Positions 19,709-30,078 of a stretch of DNA of 64,000 nucleotides are shown piece after piece. The translations under genes were made by a program, and so were the position numbers. The DNA is taken from assembly GCA_030272585.1 (NCBI GenBank), contig BSYQ01000009.1:2232001-2296000 (forward strand). The letters are read 5' to 3'. The notes beneath the pieces are model-generated. The model was given only the letters and a program-made list of their open reading frames with translations. It made no database searches and was not told the DNA's origin. This stretch comes from Bryopsis sp. KO-2023 (lineage: Eukaryota > Chlorophyta > Ulvophyceae > Bryopsidales > Bryopsidaceae). Position 1 is the first letter of the stretch, and every line of letters begins with the position of its first letter.

Positions 19709-22700
19709 AAGAGGAGGCTAGTGTTGGGTCAGCTAAGCCTCCAGATGATATTGAAATGAAAGAACCCACTACAAAAACACCAGCCTCACTAAATGATGGT
19801 GTTCAAGAGACACCTGTGGTTGCAGCCCCTATTGCAACAGAACAGGAAGCATACACACTGGATGGGGTCACTCCAGGAGTGTTAATTCAAAAGAAAAGGC
19901 AGTCTCAAAAGAGAGTGGATAAACAAACAGAGGCCACTGTGAGTTTACCCACTAGAGTGGAAAGAAATGTTGAGGGAAAGGAACCAGTTCAGACTGCAGT
20001 AGCTCAGGCTACAGCAGCATATAGAGGATATGAACTGGCAGGATTTATTGGTGCAAAGAAAGCTACAGCATACATTGATACAGGATCCACTGCTAACTAT
20101 ATTAGCATGGATGCAGTCAAGGAACTGGGACTGCAATACAAACCACAAGAAACTCCTGTTAAGTTTCTAGATGGTACAGAAAGGAAATCAGTAGGGAGAT
20201 GTTATGGCATCCCATTTGTCTGTGGAAAGATCCAGCTCTCATTTGATGCTGATGTCTTTCCAGACAGTAATCACCCAATCCTGCTGGGATTGCCCTGGCT
20301 TATACACTACAATCCCAAAGTGGATTTTAAGTCAGGAATAATCACAGTAAACAAGGGCAGAAAGAGTGTAAAATTACCACTCTCAGTGATGCCTGAATAT
20401 CAGCTCAAACCCACTGGAGCTACAGAACTTTCCTTTTGTTCTAGTGGCAGAATCAAAAGACAGATAGAAAAAGGGGAAATTAAACACATCATCATGGTGG
20501 TGATCAGGCCAGAGGATGAATCAAAGACTGGAGTAGAAACAATCCCAGAACAAAGAGAAGGGGATGATCTACAGAAAATCCTGCAGGAGGATATGGATCC
20601 CAGGATTAAGGAAGTACTGACTCAGTACAGAAAAGTGTTTGCAAAGGATTTGCCTAAAGGTGTACCTCCTGTCAGACTGGGTCATGAATTCAGGATTGAT
20701 TTGGAGGAGGGTACAGAACCCATGTATAGACCCCTATACAAACTGTCTCCTCTTGAGTTAGATGAGGTTAAAAGACAGTTAGATTACCTGTTGGAGATGG
20801 ATTTCATAGAACCATCACAGTCACCATTTGGGGCACCCATCCTGTTTGTCCCTAAGAAAGATGGAGGGCTCAGGATGTGCCTGGATTACAGATGGCTCAA
20901 TAAGAAAACCATCAAAAATAGGTATCCTCTGCCCTTACCAGAGGAGATGATTGACAGGGTACATGGGGCTAAATATTTCACAAAGATTGACTTGAGATCA
21001 GGCTACTGGCAGATGCCTCTAAGGGAAGAGGACAGGCCTAAGACTGCCTTCAGAAGTAGATTTGGACATTACCAGTTCAAGGTCCTTTCTTTTGGACTTA
21101 CTAATGCTCCAGCACAATATATGAACATGGTTAATGACATCTTCAAGGATATGCTGGATATCTTTGTGCTGATCTTCATTGATGATCTCTTAATCTATTC
21201 TAAGAGCATCTCTGAGCATGTAGAGCATTTAGCAGCAGTCTTAGCCAGGCTACAGAAGTATAGTCTGTTTGCCAAGGCCACCAAAAGTGAAATCTGTGTA
21301 AGGGAAACAGATTTCTGTGGATTTTGGTTGAGTGAAAAAGGGATCTCAGCAATGGATGTGAAAGTTAAGGCAATCAGGGATTGGAAGCCCTTAAAGACAG
21401 TTACAGATGTCAGGAGTTTTCTGGGGATGGTTTCCTTCTATAGAAGATTCATCCCAGACTTTGCAAAGATAGCAGGCCCTCTGCATGACTTAACTAAGAA
21501 GGATGTCATGTGGGAGTGGGGATCTGCTCAGGAACAGGCTTTTCAAACACTCAAAACTGCATTGATGGGGAAACCAGTGCTGATCCATCCTAATCCAGTG
21601 AAAGATTACACTGTGATTAGTGATGCATCTGGGGAAGCAACTGGAGGAGTCCTCTGTCAGGATCATGGCTCTGGATTACAGCCCATAGCCTTTTGCAGTA
21701 GAAGATTATCCAAATCAGAACAGAATTACTCAGTGTATGAAAAGGAAACTCCTGGGAATAGCCTACTGCTTGATGCAGTGGAGGCACTATTTAGAGGGCT
21801 GCCCAGGAGAAGTCACAGTCTTTACAGACCACCAGCCACTAACAAACTTTATGGATCAAAAAATGATGTCAAGGCCTCAGGCCAGGTGGCTGAGAGCAGG
21901 ACATTTCCTCAGCATCAAACCAAAGATTCAGTACATCCAGGGGAAATTGAATCTAGTGGCTGATGCACTATCAAGAAGTCTACCAGCAGAGAATCAAGTG
22001 AATGTAGTGAGCTCCTTACAACCTAGTATGGAGGAGATTACACTCTGGGAACAAGCAACACTAGCAGATGTTGAGATCAAGGACATCTACACTCAAATAC
22101 TGGATGGGGAGAGAATTCCAGGCTATGGAATTAATGAATCAGGATTGTTGATTTATCAAACTCAAGATGGACTCATGAAGTTATGGGTACCTCAGGAACT
22201 GAGGATGAAAGTCCTTACAGAAGGACATGATAATCAAATCTCTGGACATCTAGGGATAGAGAGAACTCTGGAGCTGATGTCCAGGAAATACTACTGGAAT
22301 GATATGAAAAAGGATGTCCAGGAATATGTCAGGACATGTGAGGTTTGCCAGCAAATGAAGCCTGAGTTGAGAGCTCAGAAAGGCTTGCTGCAACCTATTC
22401 CAGTAGCTGATAAGAAATGGGATCAGATCACTACTGATTTAGTGACTGATTTACCCCCTGTTGATGGATTTGATTCCATTGCAGTCTTTGTTGATAGATT
22501 GACCAAAATGGTGAAGTTCATACCCTGTAGTAAAACAATAGATGCACCAGGGTATGCAAGGATATTCTTTGATCACATCTTCAGGAATCATGGGATTCCT
22601 AGTGTGATAATCAGTGATAGAGACACTAGATTCACAAGTAAATTTTGGCAGGAATTAATGAAGTGTGTGGGCACTAAAGTTAGAATGTCTACAGCCTTCC

Positions 22701-23491
22701 ATCCTCAAAGTGATGGACAAAGTGAGGTCAGCATCAGGACCTTAGAAAACTTTCTAAGACCCTATGTGGAAGATCATCCAGAGACCTGGATGCAGGGATT
22801 AGGGATGGCTGAGTTTGCAGCTAATAATGCTGTGCATACTGCAACTGGATACAGCCCCTTCTACTTGATGTATGGAGTGCATCCACAACTGCCAGGGGAT
22901 TTACTTGCTGGAAAAGCTCAAGCTGAAGCAGAGTCAGTACAAGAGATGATATCTCATATGCAGGAAGTCATCAATGATGCCAAGGACAGATATAAAACAG
23001 CCCAAGAGAAGATGAGGCAGCAAGCAAATAAAAGGAGAAGGGATGTACAGTTTCAAGTGGGAGAAAAGGTGTTGCTCTCCACAAAGACATTGAATTTATC
23101 AGTCTTGAAACATATTCCAGTGAAAATCAGAAGAAGATATATAGGGCCTTTTGTTATTGCTGCTGCAGTGGGATCTGTGGCATATAGATTGGTGTTACCA
23201 GATGGATGGAAATTACATCCTGTATTTCATGTATCAAAGTTGAGAAAACTTCAAGAGAGTTCTAAGTTTCCTAGGGAGGTAATGGCACCTCCAGCAGAAT
23301 TAGATTCTGAGGGAGAAGAAGAATTTGAAGTTGAGGCTGTAGTAAGACATAAGTTTTCAGGAAGGAAAAGAAGATTTTTAGTAGTCTGGAAGGGGTATCC
23401 ACTTAGTGAAGCAACCTGGGAACCCCAAGACAATTTATTGAATGCATCAGAGATCCTGGCTGATTATAAGAGGAGAGCTGGGATCAGGTAG
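19706..23491 (+). pseudogene. pol: P1 Pol (protease, RT, RNase H, integrase, chromodomain), frameshifted
   Basis: Pol runs in the -1 frame relative to gag. The protease has DTGS (near 20,080), the reverse transcriptase FIDDLL (near 21,180), then RNase H, an integrase with an HHCC zinc domain (near 22,230-22,360) and DDE region ([23 protein letters not shown]), and a C-terminal chromodomain (VVRHKFSGRKRRFLVVWKGYP ... EATWEP). Near 21,750, inside RNase H, a single extra base moves the frame: the first frame stops at 21,963, and the correct frame resumes before 21,760 and runs to TAG 23,491. Two frames read across this point with matching homology to the P2 Pol, so this copy is broken by one indel. 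Confidence 0.9.
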
Positions 23492-23747
23492 AAGTTAGAT
23501 GCACTTTTGATTCTGTGGCTGAAGGATCAGGAATCCCAGAGACTAGGGGATGGGTTGCATAAGGGCAGTGAAGTGTTTTCTGAACTTCTGTGGGTTAAGG
23601 ATTTTATGGGGATCTAATTATCCTTTCAGAAGTGCAGGGAGCTTGGGATTTGCATCACCCTAGTTCAGAGTTACTTTTACAGAATCAGAAGGATGCATTT
23701 GATGGATACTTGGTGAGGGCACCAACTGCCCCCAGGGGGGAGGCAAT

Positions 23748-24261
23748 TGATACCAGCTGCTGACGTCCAGGGACGTCAGACGTCAAAGGCGTCATGCATC
23801 TGACGTCTGTGAAGCGTCAGATGCATCCCCGGTGAATGACAGCATCCTCCCAAGGAGGTACTACTGACCTACAGCGAGGAAACCACCGTAAGAGCACAGA
23901 GTCAAGACAGTGGTTCGATCATCCAGATTAGGACTTGCGAGACTGAAGTCTTGGGTTCGAGTCTGAGCGGAAACGTGCTTTGGTCTGGGCCTGTGTGTGA
24001 GAGTGTGAGTGAGTCAGGAGTAGAACTGGCGGCTGTGAGTCAGGGTAGTGGGAGTGTTACGGGTGGTTAGTCACCCTCGGGAAAGTCGAACTGGGAGTTA
24101 AAATGATGGGACGCTTGATGTAACCTTGCTTTTCAGTGATCTGTTGGTGTGACCCCGAGTCTGTGACCCGTGCGATTTTGTGTGACCGTTCCGCCGCCGC
24201 CTCACTCTTTTCCGAGATAGGAGACGTCGCTCGCGGACGTCAGTCCTCCCGAGCGATAACA
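23748..24261 (+). repeat. P1 3' LTR
   Basis: 514 bp, the same length as the 5' LTR; I noticed one difference in the first 15 bases (CCAGCTGC against CCAGTTGC). It is followed by the TCTTT duplication. Confidence 0.95.
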
Positions 24262-25373
24262 TCTTTTAACTCCCTATCTGAGATCAGAACTGGCAGTTCC
24301 TGGACCACAGGATCTAATAAAACTGCCTCTTCCCTTTTCTCAGCTAAAGTCTGGGATCCAGAGCCTCCTCCTTGAGGTTGGGATCCTTCCCCTAAATCTC
24401 TCTGAGACTCCTCTAGTTGTTGTCCTAACTGATAAGCTGCCCAGTCTCTTTTATTCACCTGCCTCCTAATATATACTAATTCAAAAGGGCTGTACCCTGT
24501 TGTTTCTTTTACCCTGCTATTATAGTCTCTAAGACTGTCTAATAAAGCCCCCTGTAAATCCTTTACTGAAAATAAGAGTGCACCTGTGGTGGGTGTCTCT
24601 TCTGCCTGCTTTTCTTTTAGCCTACCCACTATTCCCTGTTTCAGGGTCTGATTTAATCTCTCCGCCAGCCCATTCGTTCTGGGATGGTTCGGACTAGTGT
24701 TCTTAATCTCTATCCCCTCTTGCTTGCATAAATCTAAAACTAAACCCTTAAACTCTGTCCCATTATCACATAGGAAGAATCTAGGAACCCCAAACCTACA
24801 GATGATGTTCTGGAAGAGAAACTGAGCTATAAAAATTGGACTCTTTGCATCCACTATTCCAGCCTCAGCCCATTTTGTAAAATAGTCCACCACTACTAAA
24901 ATATGCACTAAAGCCTGTGTGTCAGGCATCCTAATGGAAAATGTATCCATCCCCCACTGATAAAACGGGAGGCCAGCTGGGGTCTGGAGCAGTCTAGGCT
25001 GTATCAGAAACTTTGGCCTGATCTCCTGGCAGGTCTCACACTTCCCCAAAGTTTCTTTTGTCTGTTTTTCCATCCCATACCAAAAGTAGTGCTCCCTGAG
25101 TTTCTCCAGAGTTCCCTTCACAGACACATGTCCTACTGCTATGTGTGCCTCCATAATTAGCTCCTGTCTCCTAGCCTCCACTGGCACCTCCCTCCTTTTA
25201 TCTCCTCCCGCGTCCTGCAGAAACATTCGTTCTGTTTCCGAATCCCACATATACCTAGCCTCCTTTTTCCTAGCTGCTGCCTTTTCTTGGCTGGAATATC
25301 CAGCAAACTTCACAAAGTCTTTCTGCAAAAGACTTAGGGTGCAAGGGTCCCTCCAGATGTCATACTTCCGCAT
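24262..25373 (-). pseudogene. O1 integrase, main part
   Basis: The ATG at 25,373 begins MRKYDIWRDP. An H-H-C-C zinc domain (HIAVGHVSVKGTL ... CETCQ), the catalytic Asp in MDTFSIRM, DNGTEF and the Glu in NGLAERLNQ follow. The protein is interrupted by P1 at 24,261 and continues at 16,478. The catalytic region differs from the DRD type found in P1, P2, M2 and M3, which marks O1 as a distinct Ty3/gypsy lineage. The coding frame begins with its own ATG; no frame joins it directly to the RNase H fragment. Confidence 0.85.
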
Positions 25374-26161
25374 CTGGATACTTCCTTCTCGACTTAAATG
25401 CCTTACGTCTGTACTTAGAGCCTCTTAGCTCCGGTATCCTTTTGCTTTAAGTTGCTTATCCTGGGTAGATAAAGCAAAGTTTGCCCTCTCCTCTAGTTAA
25501 TAAGGGTTTCCACTTAAATACAAAATCCTCCAGGTTGAAACAGCTGTAACAGTTGGCCTGTGAGCTGACTGCAAGCTGTAAGCTTTAGAGGTCATCTCTT
25601 AGTCCAGTTAACATGCATTTGTTTAATCCCAGAGTTTGAACTATCAGTCCTGTTTATGGGAAAGGGCACTTTTCCTCTTAAGTGACCTTAACTTCTAGGT
25701 TGGATCAAACACCACACCATTTTCGACTTAGTGTATGAGGTCCTCACAGGGATTGATTTAAAATAAATCAAAGTGTGTACAGTCTTACCCGAGACTGTAG
25801 TCCTCCATTCTGAGAGTCCCCTCTTTCAGGATACCTGATCTCTGCAGAATCTGAACGTTTGTCTGGGATTACTTCTAATCCTCAGACCTTCCTTTAATTA
25901 TCTTAGAGATTGACCGGCTGTGAGCAGAGTGGTTTTCTGTTTTTCAGTGTAGATTGAAAGAAACTCAGACTGGTGTTCTGTTAAGAGGTGGAACTCATTT
26001 GTTCCAGGAGTCTTAACTATTCCTGAGATAACTTATATCACTTTAAGAAAAATGCAGAATCCTGCTTACAGAACCACTTCTCAACCCCGACATGACTTCA
26101 ACTTTTCCACCTGCATACCAGGCTAACATCCACACACTCAAACTGCCACTAAAAACATCCC
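25374..26161 (-). other. O1 internal non-coding stretch between a small ORF and integrase
   Basis: About 790 bp without an open frame longer than about 60 codons on the O1 strand. It lies where RNase H and integrase normally join. It may be an intron, a decayed insertion or a leader for a separate integrase message. I found no paired terminal repeats in it. Confidence 0.4.
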
Positions 26162-26420
26162 TTAACCACTGGGGCCTGGTGCCCCCACATCTCTAGTGTT
26201 CTCCTCTTCCCCTGAGGAGTACACCACTATCGGCTCCTCCGGAGGCACCTCCTGCATATCGCCATCACCGTTCTCCTCGAACCTTGCCTCTACCCGTGCC
26301 ACTGGGTAAAAGCGCGGCAGGCCAGCAGGGTTATTAGATGGACCCCCTCCACCTCCCTGTCCTCCAGCGTTCCCGATAGGTTGGGCCAACATCGCTGTTA
26401 TCTGCTGCCTCGGGGGCCTA

Positions 26421-26595
26421 TGATACGTTGTCGCACTCATTTTGCAGTACGAGTGTGTAGTACGGGTTAGTACGGGTTCTAGGGGGTTAAGTTCAGAGAG
26501 AACACCTTGTAAAATTAATTCTCTGGTTTGTGAAAGTGTGTGACCCCAGTCTCAGACTCAGCAACGACTTCACTAAAACCTACAGGGGCCTAACA
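26421..26595 (+). repeat. P2 5' LTR
   Basis: 175 bp; it contains a repeated GTACGGGTTAGTACGGGTT motif. The primer-binding site starts 3 nt beyond it. The 26,610-27,111 leader that follows has no ORF I trust. Confidence 0.9.
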
Positions 26596-27111
26596 ACTGG
26601 TTTCGGAGCCGAAGCACCCTACCTGCAAGTCGAGTCTACTTAGTGGAAGAGATCGACAGGAGATTTTGCAGTCGAGGTGCAAAAGATCAGGGTCGGCTAG
26701 GTCGAAGAAGGTTTCCCCTCGTGTCTGGAACCTACTTCGTGTTGCTGCGCACCAACCAAACGCTGGACGAAAGAGAACGCACGTTGCTGCGCTCGATCAT
26801 CCCTCCCAAAATCACAGGATCTATAGATCCTTGGACGCTACGACCACAGCACGGCGTAGTAGTACTTCCGTTTGTCGGAGAGTTGTCGACACTGCACGCG
26901 GTTACCGCAGAGCGGACAAAACGAGTCTGCCAGCGGACGTTTCTGCGGACGAATACGTTTCCGCCAGAAATTACGTGCCAGAAATTACGTGCCAGAAACC
27001 GCTGCCAGAAACCGCTGACAAAGAGTGACCAATTAGTCACGTGGATTACCCGCCAACGGAATCCACCAAACGGACACGTGATTCTACCGCCGACGAATCA
27101 AGACATCCACC

Positions 27112-30078
27112 ATGAGCGGACACGACGAGCAGCTATACCTGGAATACGGTATCGAAGACAATCAGCAAGAGCGCGACGCCCCAGATGGCCCGCCGCTATA
27201 TCCGCTGATCGTCGCCCAGGAATTACCTGCTGTCGGACTGCCAATACAGGCAGAAATGGACCGGCCATTACAGGCATACGGTATCCCCGCACACCCGGAC
27301 ATGGTGGAGGAAGCAGGCGATGAGGAAGCGGACATTGGCCCGGAGTTTGATGAGGAGATGGAGGAAGAACCAGGAGTCTTCATCAATCAACAAACGCAGC
27401 ACCTGCAACAGAGCCAAGTAAACGTGCATAACCAGACCCTGCACGTGCACAACGATGGCCTGCAGGAGCGCGATCTCCATGAATCGCAAGAGCGGTTATA
27501 CAGCCAATTGTCCGAGGAGGCTGCCCAGCGGACAGCCCAGGTCGCCGAGCACCTTGATAGTCGGATGGAGGGAGCTTGTTCAAGCATGGCTTCCCAAGTA
27601 CATGATGTGTTGGACTCTACTCTACAGTCCCGCCATCACCAGATCGAAGGACAGCTCAGTGAAAGGTTGGATGAGCGGATACAAGATCTGGATGCTGCAG
27701 CCAAGGGGAGGCTCAGCCAAATGGAAGCTGGCTTGGCGAATATCCGTGATGTCGCCCAGAAAGAGGTGGACGAAGCCAAAGAGGCTCAGCGGATATTGGC
27801 CGAACAAGTAGCGGACACGGATGAGCAAAGAAGGAAACTCGAAGAAGAGTTTGACCGGCAACATGCCGACGCCCTTTGGGGGTTGGATACGGTTCAACAA
27901 GAACTGAGAGAGACCCAGGCACTAGTGGATGCGGGTCAGAGTAAACAGTTCAAAGAACTCATTCGTGTTAAGCATGATCTTGAAGCGACTAAAGACAGAG
28001 CGGAAAGTTTTCAAACACAGCATCATGCGGAAGTAGCCTATTTGTTAAAGGAGGCAGCGGCTGCGAAAGAAGCGGCGGCTAGATTACAAATGGAAATGGA
28101 GGAGTTGAAAAGAAGTCAAAGTCGGTCTTCAAGGAGAAGCAGATCGAGAAGCTCAACAAGGAGCAGAGAGCCGCGGGAAATGCTACAAGAAATGCTACAA
28201 GATCCGGAAACAGCGCAAGAGCTAAAGAAGGTGTTTGAGGATGTAGCGGACACAAAGTTCACGTCGAACTTTGAGTTTTGGCGGAAGAAAGATGCTGCAG
28301 CAGTTGCCACACAAATGGCATCCGCTGCTCAACAAACACCTCTTGTGGCTGCTATGGCGGGAGCGGGAACCAGAACGGTGGCACAACCACCAAGCTTGGC
28401 CGAAGTACAAGTTCCATTCGGTCAACCGCCCCAAACCTCATCCGGCTTTGCCCCGGATTCGGTAGGTTTCCCGCCAATACCACCAGTATTCCCGCGGGCA
28501 AATAGACCGATTACCCGACCTGCATCACCCCCAGTCATTATTCCTGGAGTGGGGCGAGGCAGTGCAATCAGCGGACAGGGAAATGTACCTAGGCCGATCG
28601 TGAGGCCTAGCGCTGTGTTTGGACAAACACCAAATACAAGACCACCAGCGGTATTACAGCCAGTACAACCGCCACAGCGTACGCAGGCTTCTCCCGTGGT
28701 ACAAACTGTTCCGCTGACAACTCCAACAACCACGTCACCCGAGCCACCTAGAACATTACCCATGCCACCACCAGTTTCTCAGCCAGTGTTATCACATCCA
28801 TCAATGATTTCACCACCCGGCTATTATGCCATGGGAGCATCATACATTCGGCCTTCTATCTTAGGTCACTCCGTGAATGTATACGGAGCTCCATCATCCG
28901 GAAACCCCTATGTTGGATGGGGATCCTATCCGCGTATTCCTCAACGCGCAGGCGGAGGAGGCGGAGGAGGCGGAGGTGGAGATGATGATGGTTCCGGTGA
29001 TGGAAGTGGCGGAGGCCCATCGGACAGAAGTGGCCGTGGGTCTGCACCTGGACCACATATTGGTGGAGGAGGAGAAGGACCATCTAGGAACCCAGGAGGC
29101 GGTCCTGGAGATGGTGGTGGTGGAGGTGGCGGAGGAGGCGGACCTCCTGGTCCCCCAGGTGGGGTCCCAGATTTTATGGGCTATGCACGTCCAGAAAATC
29201 GTTTGCTTCACATTCCCAATGCGGTCAAATTCCCGATGCCGAAACCGTATACTGGCGCTGGAGATCGCTGGATTCGGGATTGGCAGGCAGAACTCACCAA
29301 CTTCTGTAAAGTTTATGATTTGGATGAGTCTGTTTGGCTTAAAGTATTCCGCACAAATCTCTCTGGTTCAGCCGCCACATGGCGGAATATGCAAGAGATG
29401 CGGATTCGGGAAGGAGTTCGTCCGATGTTCCAGGACTGGGTACAACTTGTGGAAGAGTTAGCTATTGCTTTCGAACCAACAAGAATGTCCGATGTTTCAC
29501 GTAGGAAGCTGCGGAAACTTCAACAAACGGGGACTGTTCGTTCCTACATTAACGCATTTCGGGATCTCATACTCAGAATTCCGAATATGACGGAGGAGGA
29601 GCAGTACTTGACGTTTGTTGACGGATTACGGCCCCAGATCCGACATCAAGTTGTTACAATGGTGACAGAAGGAGTGGAAGCGGCGATAGTCACTGCCGAA
29701 AGAATCGATTCGTTGGGTAGCCAATCTCAAAACAACCGCGGACGTGGTCGCGGACGAGGGCGATGGAACTGGAATTGGAAAAACAAGCCCAAAGCTGATC
29801 AGAACCAGCAAATGCAAGGTCAGCAACCGCAACCACCACCTCCACCCCAAGATCAAAATCAGCAAATGGGAGGAGGCAACAGAGGTGGAGGCGGCCGTGG
29901 CCGCGGAAGAGGCGGAAGACGAGGTGGCGGACGAAATCGAGGTGGTGGCGGAAGGCAGCAACAAGGCGGAGCTAGAGGCGGAGGCGCATGTTACATCTGC
30001 GGTGAAGTGGGTCATGGCTTTGGAAAATGTCCTAAAGGCCCAACTTTTCAAAAATGGCTAAAAGATCACGCCGCATAG
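27112..30078 (+). CDS. gag: P2 Gag, 988 aa
   Basis: The ATG at 27,112 is in good context (CACCATGA). Residues about 90-350 form long coiled coils, followed by an Arg/Ser stretch (SRSSRRSRSRSSTRS), then a Pro-rich region and Gly-rich low-complexity runs (about 610-690). A retrotransposon Gag domain lies at about 700-850 (KPYTGAGDRWIRDW ... LTFVDGLRPQ). A long RG-rich region leads to one CCHC knuckle (CYICGEVGHGFGKC). It is much longer than typical Ty3 Gag proteins because of the coiled coil and low-complexity additions. The end overlaps the pol start by 25 nt. Confidence 0.9.
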   Translation: MSGHDEQLYLEYGIEDNQQERDAPDGPPLYPLIVAQELPAVGLPIQAEMDRPLQAYGIPAHPDMVEEAGDEEADIGPEFDEEMEEEPGVFINQQTQHLQQSQVNVHNQTLHVHNDGLQERDLHESQERLYSQLSEEAAQRTAQVAEHLDSRMEGACSSMASQVHDVLDSTLQSRHHQIEGQLSERLDERIQDLDAAAKGRLSQMEAGLANIRDVAQKEVDEAKEAQRILAEQVADTDEQRRKLEEEFDRQHADALWGLDTVQQELRETQALVDAGQSKQFKELIRVKHDLEATKDRAESFQTQHHAEVAYLLKEAAAAKEAAARLQMEMEELKRSQSRSSRRSRSRSSTRSREPREMLQEMLQDPETAQELKKVFEDVADTKFTSNFEFWRKKDAAAVATQMASAAQQTPLVAAMAGAGTRTVAQPPSLAEVQVPFGQPPQTSSGFAPDSVGFPPIPPVFPRANRPITRPASPPVIIPGVGRGSAISGQGNVPRPIVRPSAVFGQTPNTRPPAVLQPVQPPQRTQASPVVQTVPLTTPTTTSPEPPRTLPMPPPVSQPVLSHPSMISPPGYYAMGASYIRPSILGHSVNVYGAPSSGNPYVGWGSYPRIPQRAGGGGGGGGGGDDDGSGDGSGGGPSDRSGRGSAPGPHIGGGGEGPSRNPGGGPGDGGGGGGGGGGPPGPPGGVPDFMGYARPENRLLHIPNAVKFPMPKPYTGAGDRWIRDWQAELTNFCKVYDLDESVWLKVFRTNLSGSAATWRNMQEMRIREGVRPMFQDWVQLVEELAIAFEPTRMSDVSRRKLRKLQQTGTVRSYINAFRDLILRIPNMTEEEQYLTFVDGLRPQIRHQVVTMVTEGVEAAIVTAERIDSLGSQSQNNRGRGRGRGRWNWNWKNKPKADQNQQMQGQQPQPPPPPQDQNQQMGGGNRGGGGRGRGRGGRRGGGRNRGGGGRQQQGGARGGGACYICGEVGHGFGKCPKGPTFQKWLKDHAA

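Larger units (their letters stand above)
16479..24261 (+). mobile_element. P1: Ty3/gypsy chromovirus, full length
   Basis: The element is 7,783 bp with two 514-bp LTRs (16,479-16,992 and 23,748-24,261) that are nearly identical by eye, beginning TGATACCAG and ending CGATAACA. The target-site duplication is TCTTT (16,474-16,478 and 24,262-24,266). The primer-binding site TGGTTTCGGAGC is at 16,997-17,008 and the polypurine tract AGGGGGGAGG is at 23,734-23,743. It carries gag, and a pol in the -1 frame that is broken by one indel near 21,750. It sits inside the integrase of O1. Confidence 0.95.

Noticed and set aside
26643..27323. 226-codon plus-strand ORF in the P2 leader
   Set aside because: It overlaps the start of Gag in another frame, has no domain and contains low-complexity Arg-rich sequence; Gag has the good ATG and the conserved content.
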